Origin: Lentimicrobium sp.
GTDB lineage: Bacteria; Bacteroidota; Bacteroidia; Bacteroidales; Lentimicrobiaceae
DNA: 8,476 bases
Direction of reading: 5' to 3'
NCBI GenBank assembly: GCA_013336205.1
Contig: JAAXUD010000087.1
Coordinates: 1 to 8,476, forward strand
Positions within the stretch are counted from its first letter, which is position 1, and every line of letters starts with the position of its first letter. The position numbers and the translations under genes are program-made. Under the pieces are notes generated by a model that saw only the letters and a program-made list of their open reading frames with translations, did no database searches and was not told the DNA's origin. Below are positions 4,288 through 8,476 of the stretch, piece by piece.

Positions 4288-6741
4288 GTGGAGAATTACA
4301 TAAACGAACAGCCCCAGGAAGAAACTGTTGACTTTAAACAATTGTTTCTAAAGTTCTACCACTACTGGTATTTCTTTATCATTACCGTATTCATTGCTTT
4401 GGCTATTGCTTTCCTGTTCAATAAATACACCCAGCCGATTTACAAAGTTGGTACTACTGTTTTGATTAAAGATGACAACTCGAAGTTCGACCCGCAGGCA
4501 CTTCTGGGATTGGGCAATGTTAAAAATGCCCAGGTACTTGAGAATGAAATAGGCGTTCTTAAATCACGTTCACTTGTCAACAGAACTATAAAAGCACTCA
4601 ATTTTAATGTTTCCTATTTCAAAGAAGACAACTTTTTAACAAAGGAATTGTATACTGAGTCTCCGTTTACAATTGAGTTCGATAATGCAAACCCTCAGCC
4701 GGCAGGATTAAGATTCAACCTGATTATATTGCCCAACAACGAATTCAGCCTTTCAACAGAAGGTGAAACTGTTTTTTTGTACGATTACACGAATAATAAG
4801 CAGATTGAAAGAATCACCCAGAAGGTTGATATAAAAGGAAAGTTCAGATTTGGAGAACAGATTAAAGGTAAATATCACAATTTCAGAATCCTGTTAAACA
4901 CAAACTTCAAACCCAAAGAGCATGTGAATGTTAACATGTTTTTTACTTTCAATAAAATTGAAGACCTGACCAAACAGTTTATGGGGTTTGAAATTGAGCC
5001 CATTAACCGGGAAGCCTCCATTGTGGAAATCTCATTGAAGAGCACAAATATCCTGAAAGCAACCGACTTTTTGAATGCCCTTACAGGTGTATATCTGCAA
5101 CGCGGATTAGAGAAAAAAAATCAGATTGCAATAAATACTATAACCTTTATTGACGAACAGCTCCTTGGAATTACTGACTCTTTGAGGGCGGCCGAATCAG
5201 TTTTAGAGGAATTCCGCACCAGGAATGAAGTAATGGACCTTGATTTCCAGTCTCAGCAGGTTTTTGAGCAAATGAAAGAACTGGAGAACGAGAAAGCCAT
5301 TTTAATGGTCAAGAATAAATATTACCTGTATTTGCGCGATTATCTGCGCAAAAACGAAAACGACCTGTCCGGGCTTACTGTTCCTTCGTCGATGGGTATT
5401 GATGATCCGATTCTGGCCAAACTTATCAATGATCTTACCGCCCTTTATGCCAGCCGGGGTGAAGCCATGCTCATGGCAAAAGCCAAGAATCCGATAATTG
5501 CATCCTATGATGACCGCATCAGGGTTAATAAAAGAACACTTGAAGAAAATATTAAAAACATTGTCAATACAAGTAATATCTCAATCAAAGACATTGACAA
5601 CCGTATAAACGCATTAACAGGCGTAATCAGCAAATTACCAGCTACACAACGTCTGCTTTTTGGAATAGAGCGCAAATTTAAGCTTAACGATGCCATCTAT
5701 ACCTACCTGCTCCAGAAGAGATCAGAAGCCCAGATCACCAAAGCATCAAATATGCCTGATAACGAGGTTATTGATCAGGCCTCGGCAGATGATATGGAGC
5801 CGGTTTTCCCCAAGAAAACACTGAATTATACCATCGCATTGCTGTTGGGATTCTTATTCCCGATTGTTTATGTTTTAGGCAAGGGTTATTTTAATGATAA
5901 GATTATCGATAAAAAGGACCTTGAAAGTATTACTTCGCTGCCAATTCTTGGACATATTATTCACAACAACAAAGACAGTAAAATTGTAGTTGCAGAATAT
6001 CCCAAATCGTCCATTGCTGAATCATTCAGGTCGGTTAGAACTAACCTTCAATATTTCACGCAATCCAATGAAAAACAAACCATACTTGTGACTTCAACGA
6101 TGGTAAGCGAAGGAAAGACGTTTACTTCTATTAACCTTGCTTCCATTTTTGCACTTTATGGTAAAAAAACCCTTCTCATGGGTTTTGACCTCCGGAAACC
6201 CAAGATATATCAGGATTTTGGCCTTTCTAATACTGAAGGTATCAGTTCATATCTTATTAACCGGAGTTCACTCGAAAGTATTATCCAGAAATCACCCCTG
6301 GAAAACCTCGACATCATTATGGCAGGGCCAGTACCGCCCAATCCGGCAGAATTAATCGCTTCAGAAAAAAACAATGAGCTTTTCAAAAACCTTAAAGAAC
6401 TCTATGATTATATTATCATTGATACACCACCCGTTGGACTGGTTACAGATGCATTCCTGCTGATGAAACAAGTTGATGTTTCATTGTTCGTTGTAAGACA
6501 GAATTATACCAATAAGAAAGTTTTCGGTTCAATCATCTCTGACATTGAGAAACGGAAAATACCCAACATCACTCTATTGGTGAACGATGTGAGGTTCGAC
6601 AGTAATTCATATGGCTATGGTTACGGTTATGGCTATGGTTACGGTTACGGATATGGTTACGGATATGGTTACGGATATTATACCGATGATAAAGAACCCG
6701 AAAAAGATGGCCTGATAAATAAGATGTTTAAGAAATCTTAA
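4288..6741 (+). CDS. wzc: Polysaccharide co-polymerase fused to a BY-kinase, Wzc type
   Basis: Inner-membrane protein that governs chain length and export of capsule or exopolysaccharide through cycles of tyrosine autophosphorylation; partner of the upstream lipoprotein. Domains of the 817 residues: Wzz-type region with membrane helix 1 at about 27-45; a large periplasmic part, predicted helical and coiled-coil at about 285-500; a FPKK motif just before membrane helix 2 at about 514-531; then the cytoplasmic kinase. The kinase has the EX2RX2R oligomerisation motif (Glu578, Arg581, Arg584), Walker A STMVSEGKT (Lys610, Thr611), Walker A' LLMGFDLRKP (Asp634) and Walker B IIIDTPP (Asp712). A Tyr-Gly tail with 13 tyrosines occupies 775-798. 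The Walker A has VS where PG is usual, and Walker A' keeps only the second of its two aspartates. GTG at 4288 is the start: it lies just after the upstream stop and gives a normal N-terminus. No phosphatase gene is nearby. Confidence 0.95.
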   Translation: MENYINEQPQEETVDFKQLFLKFYHYWYFFIITVFIALAIAFLFNKYTQPIYKVGTTVLIKDDNSKFDPQALLGLGNVKNAQVLENEIGVLKSRSLVNRTIKALNFNVSYFKEDNFLTKELYTESPFTIEFDNANPQPAGLRFNLIILPNNEFSLSTEGETVFLYDYTNNKQIERITQKVDIKGKFRFGEQIKGKYHNFRILLNTNFKPKEHVNVNMFFTFNKIEDLTKQFMGFEIEPINREASIVEISLKSTNILKATDFLNALTGVYLQRGLEKKNQIAINTITFIDEQLLGITDSLRAAESVLEEFRTRNEVMDLDFQSQQVFEQMKELENEKAILMVKNKYYLYLRDYLRKNENDLSGLTVPSSMGIDDPILAKLINDLTALYASRGEAMLMAKAKNPIIASYDDRIRVNKRTLEENIKNIVNTSNISIKDIDNRINALTGVISKLPATQRLLFGIERKFKLNDAIYTYLLQKRSEAQITKASNMPDNEVIDQASADDMEPVFPKKTLNYTIALLLGFLFPIVYVLGKGYFNDKIIDKKDLESITSLPILGHIIHNNKDSKIVVAEYPKSSIAESFRSVRTNLQYFTQSNEKQTILVTSTMVSEGKTFTSINLASIFALYGKKTLLMGFDLRKPKIYQDFGLSNTEGISSYLINRSSLESIIQKSPLENLDIIMAGPVPPNPAELIASEKNNELFKNLKELYDYIIIDTPPVGLVTDAFLLMKQVDVSLFVVRQNYTNKKVFGSIISDIEKRKIPNITLLVNDVRFDSNSYGYGYGYGYGYGYGYGYGYGYGYYTDDKEPEKDGLINKMFKKS
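6610..6681 (+). repeat. Tandem Tyr-Gly coding repeat in the kinase tail
   Basis: Eleven consecutive Tyr-Gly dipeptides and two further tyrosines are encoded by 6-base units of TAT or TAC plus GGT, GGC or GGA. A longer period is visible: the 11-mer TATGGTTACGG occurs four times, and the last two copies lie in perfect 12-base tandem. Since units are multiples of 3, slippage would change the number of tyrosines without breaking the frame. The tail is the expected autophosphorylation site cluster of BY-kinases. YG-rich tails are also seen in other Bacteroidota Wzc proteins. Confidence 0.95.
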
Positions 6742-6760
6742 TCAGGACTGCCAGTTAAGG

Positions 6761-6797
6761 AGAGGCCTTATCCCAAATGGAAAGGCCTCTTTTTTTT
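6761..6797 (+). terminator. Intrinsic terminator of the export operon
   Basis: AGAGGCCTT (6761-6769) and AAGGCCTCT (6782-6790) form a perfect 9-bp stem with a 12-base loop, followed by a T run through 6797. It begins 20 bases after the kinase stop codon. No T-tract follows the stem on the opposite strand, so it acts in the plus direction. It shows that the export operon ends here and that cysD is a separate transcript. Confidence 0.93.
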
Positions 6798-6913
6798 GGG
6801 TAAACCTGCTAATATGAAGTAAGGAATCTAACCACTTCTGATGAAGATTGACGAAGTTCAGCGTGTCAAAATCATACGGAAAACCTAATCATCAACTGCT
6901 TAAAAAAATGTGC

Positions 6914-6921
6914 TAATTTTG
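6914..6921 (+). promoter_or_regulatory. cysD: Candidate -7 box of the cysDN promoter
   Basis: TAATTTTG matches TAnnTTTG exactly and lies 61 bases before the cysD ATG, between the upstream terminator and the gene. A clear -33 TTTG is absent. GTGCT (6910-6914) and AGCAC (6933-6937) form an inverted repeat bracketing the box and the expected transcript start, which might be an operator; that part is speculative. Confidence 0.5.
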
Positions 6922-6982
6922 TCACCGAAAGAAGCACCAATAAATTGTTTGTATAAGTTTTACCAAAAATCAGCCTGAATCG

Positions 6983-7891
6983 ATGAAAAGTCAGTTTAAC
7001 CTTACCCATCTTGAGGAACTCGAATATGAATCAATCTACGTAATCCGGGAAGTTGCTGCTCAGTTTGAGCGTCCTGTATTGCTGTTTTCGGGAGGGAAGG
7101 ACTCTATAGTGATGACCTACCTTGCTGTAAAGGCCTTTTATCCTGCACGATTGCCATTTCCGCTGCTTCACATTGATACTGGTCATAATTTTGAAGAAAC
7201 GATCGTTTACCGTGATGAACTGGTAAAAAAATTCGGGGCTCAGTTGATTGTAGGTTCTGTTCAGGATAGTATCGACAATGGCCGTGTATCTGAAGAAAAA
7301 GGACCAACCGCCAGCCGTAATATATTGCAAACCACAACCTTGCTCGACACCATTGAGAAATACAAGTTCGATGCAGCAATGGGCGGTGGCCGGCGCGATG
7401 AAGAAAAAGCCCGGGCCAAAGAAAGATTCTTCTCGCACCGTGATGAATTCGGGCAATGGGATCCTAAAAATCAGCGGCCGGAACTCTGGAATATATTCAA
7501 CGGCCGTAAAAACCCCGGGGAACATTTCAGGGTCTTCCCGATCAGCAACTGGACCGAAATGGACGTATGGCAGTATATTCTTAAAGAAGAGATCGAGTTG
7601 CCAAACCTATATTTTACGCATCAAAGGCAGGTATTTAACCGTGATGGACAATGGTTGGCCAAAGCGCCCTTTATGTCGCTCAAAGATGGAGAATTTTACG
7701 AAACCAAAACCGTAAGATGTCGCACTATTGGTGATATTTCCTGCACAGGGCTAACGCTTTCAACAGCCAACTCGCTTGAGGATATCATTCAGGAAATAGC
7801 TGCCACGCGGGTTACCGAGCGAGGTGGCCGTGCCGATGACCAGCGTTCAGAAGCTGCAATGGAAGACCGCAAAAAAGAAGGTTACTTCTGA
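6983..7891 (+). CDS. cysD: Sulfate adenylyltransferase (ATP sulfurylase) subunit 2, CysD
   Basis: Catalytic subunit of ATP sulfurylase: sulfate plus ATP gives adenosine 5'-phosphosulfate (APS) and pyrophosphate, driven by GTP hydrolysis in CysN. It acts in the cytoplasm, at the first step of sulfate activation. The 302 residues equal the usual family length. The PP-loop LLFSGGKDS is at residues 33-41 (Ser36, Gly37, Gly38, Lys39, Asp40, Ser41). HIDTGHNFEET follows at 63-73, and the GGGRRDEEKARAKER block at 134-148 is diagnostic of CysD rather than PAPS reductase. Later blocks are FPISNWTEMDVWQYI, VRCRTIGDISCTG and the C-terminal RVTERGGRADD...EGYF. The ATG at 6983 gives the standard N-terminus with no Shine-Dalgarno. 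cysN follows after 74 bases with no visible terminator. Confidence 0.98.
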   Translation: MKSQFNLTHLEELEYESIYVIREVAAQFERPVLLFSGGKDSIVMTYLAVKAFYPARLPFPLLHIDTGHNFEETIVYRDELVKKFGAQLIVGSVQDSIDNGRVSEEKGPTASRNILQTTTLLDTIEKYKFDAAMGGGRRDEEKARAKERFFSHRDEFGQWDPKNQRPELWNIFNGRKNPGEHFRVFPISNWTEMDVWQYILKEEIELPNLYFTHQRQVFNRDGQWLAKAPFMSLKDGEFYETKTVRCRTIGDISCTGLTLSTANSLEDIIQEIAATRVTERGGRADDQRSEAAMEDRKKEGYF

Positions 7892-7965
7892 TCTGTTGAG
7901 TTCCGCTTGCTGAAAACCACAAACCAAGTCTTAAGAATTGAATTACAATACAATATATTACTATT

Positions 7966-8476
7966 ATGGATGAATTCTCAACCAAAGGATATCTCGATAT
8001 GGAACTTCTCCGGTTTACTACTGCCGGAAGTGTTGACGATGGGAAAAGCACGCTGATCGGCCGATTATTATACGACAGTAAATCTATATTTGAAGATCAG
8101 CTCGAAGCCGTTAAACGTGCCAGCATCAGGCGTGGCAACGAACATATGGATCTTGCGCTGCTAACCGATGGATTAAGGGCTGAAAGGGAACAAGGAATAA
8201 CCATTGATGTTGCTTATCGGTATTTTGCTACCCCTAAACGAAAGTTCATCATAGCAGACACGCCGGGCCACACACAATATACCAGGAACATGGTTACCGG
8301 GGCTTCAACTGCCAATGCAGCCATTATCCTGATTGACGCCCGCAATGGCGTTACCGAGCAAACCTGCCGACATTCCTACATCGCATCACTGCTGAGGATA
8401 CCTCATGTGATCGCCTGTGTAAATAAAATGGACCTGGTTGGATACAGTGAAGAAGTCTTCAATAAAATACAGCAGG
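7966..8476 (+). CDS. cysN: Sulfate adenylyltransferase subunit 1 (GTPase) CysN, N-terminal 170 codons
   Basis: GTPase subunit that couples GTP hydrolysis to APS synthesis by CysD. I translated from ATG at 7966 and the frame stays open to the right edge. The reading gives an EF-Tu-like GTP-binding domain: G1 P-loop GSVDDGKST at residues 21-29, the switch I/G2 region [20 protein letters not shown] (Thr79 being the conserved switch threonine), G3 DTPGH at 98-102, and G4 NKMD at 153-156. The long insert before G2 and the REQGIT motif are typical of CysN rather than elongation factors. The rest of the GTPase, the beta-barrel domains and any fused CysC (APS kinase) domain lie outside the window, so CysN and a CysNC fusion cannot be told apart. 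It is probably cotranscribed with cysD. Confidence 0.96.
   Translation, partial: MDEFSTKGYLDMELLRFTTAGSVDDGKSTLIGRLLYDSKSIFEDQLEAVKRASIRRGNEHMDLALLTDGLRAEREQGITIDVAYRYFATPKRKFIIADTPGHTQYTRNMVTGASTANAAIILIDARNGVTEQTCRHSYIASLLRIPHVIACVNKMDLVGYSEEVFNKIQQ

Noticed and set aside
6610..6681. Short regular repeats that could suggest a CRISPR or satellite array
   Set aside because: They are in frame within the kinase gene, have no spacers and encode a known type of Tyr-Gly tail.
6742..6982. Sulfur-responsive riboswitch (SAM type) ahead of cysD
   Set aside because: Only about 55 nt lie between the inferred transcript start and the ATG, too little for a multi-helix SAM aptamer, and no conserved core was seen.
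7031..7525. A 164-codon open frame on the minus strand inside cysD
   Set aside because: It overlaps a highly conserved cysD on the opposite strand and shows no recognisable domain; it is a by-product of cysD codon usage.
7278..7715. A 145-codon plus-strand frame inside cysD
   Set aside because: It is shifted relative to the conserved cysD frame and reads as low-complexity basic sequence with no family motif.

Overview
This window looks like a chromosomal segment of a member of the Bacteroidota, probably class Bacteroidia. The evidence is the Bacteroidota-type -7 promoter box (TAnnTTTG) ahead of miaB, the polysaccharide export pair and cysD, the lack of clear Shine-Dalgarno sequences at the starts, a short Wza-type export lipoprotein ending in one membrane helix, and a Wzc-type tyrosine kinase with a Tyr-Gly repeat tail. 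The genus cannot be named from the sequence alone.

Layout. Positions 1-1518 (minus strand) hold the first 506 codons of DNA topoisomerase I (topA), cut by the left edge. A 211-base divergent intergenic region follows. miaB, the tRNA methylthiotransferase, runs from 1730 to 3070. A 418-base non-coding stretch (3071-3488) carries a promoter-like box and several inverted repeats that could form a structured leader of about 240 nt. Next is a compact two-gene operon: an outer-membrane polysaccharide export lipoprotein (Wza type, 3489-4280) and, 7 bases later with a GTG start, a fused chain-length regulator and tyrosine autokinase (Wzc type, 4288-6741). A strong intrinsic terminator at 6761-6797 closes it. 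A second unit then begins: cysD (6983-7891) and the 5' part of cysN (from 7966, cut by the right edge), the two subunits of ATP sulfurylase.

How the genes work together. topA and miaB are housekeeping genes. The Wza and Wzc proteins would form the envelope-spanning part of a Wzx/Wzy-type capsule or exopolysaccharide export machine. They stand here without glycosyltransferases, flippase, polymerase or phosphatase, which must lie elsewhere if the system works. CysD and CysN make adenosine 5'-phosphosulfate (APS) for sulfur assimilation or sulfation. A link to a sulfated exported polysaccharide is possible, but rests only on adjacency across a terminator.

The least ordinary parts are the long leader of the export operon, with two similar CTGA/TCAG-cored stem-loops and mutually exclusive pairings, and the kinase, with a non-canonical Walker A, an altered Walker A' and a near-perfect DNA repeat encoding 13 tail tyrosines. 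I found no clearly novel gene system, RNA gene, CRISPR array, insertion sequence or phage gene.
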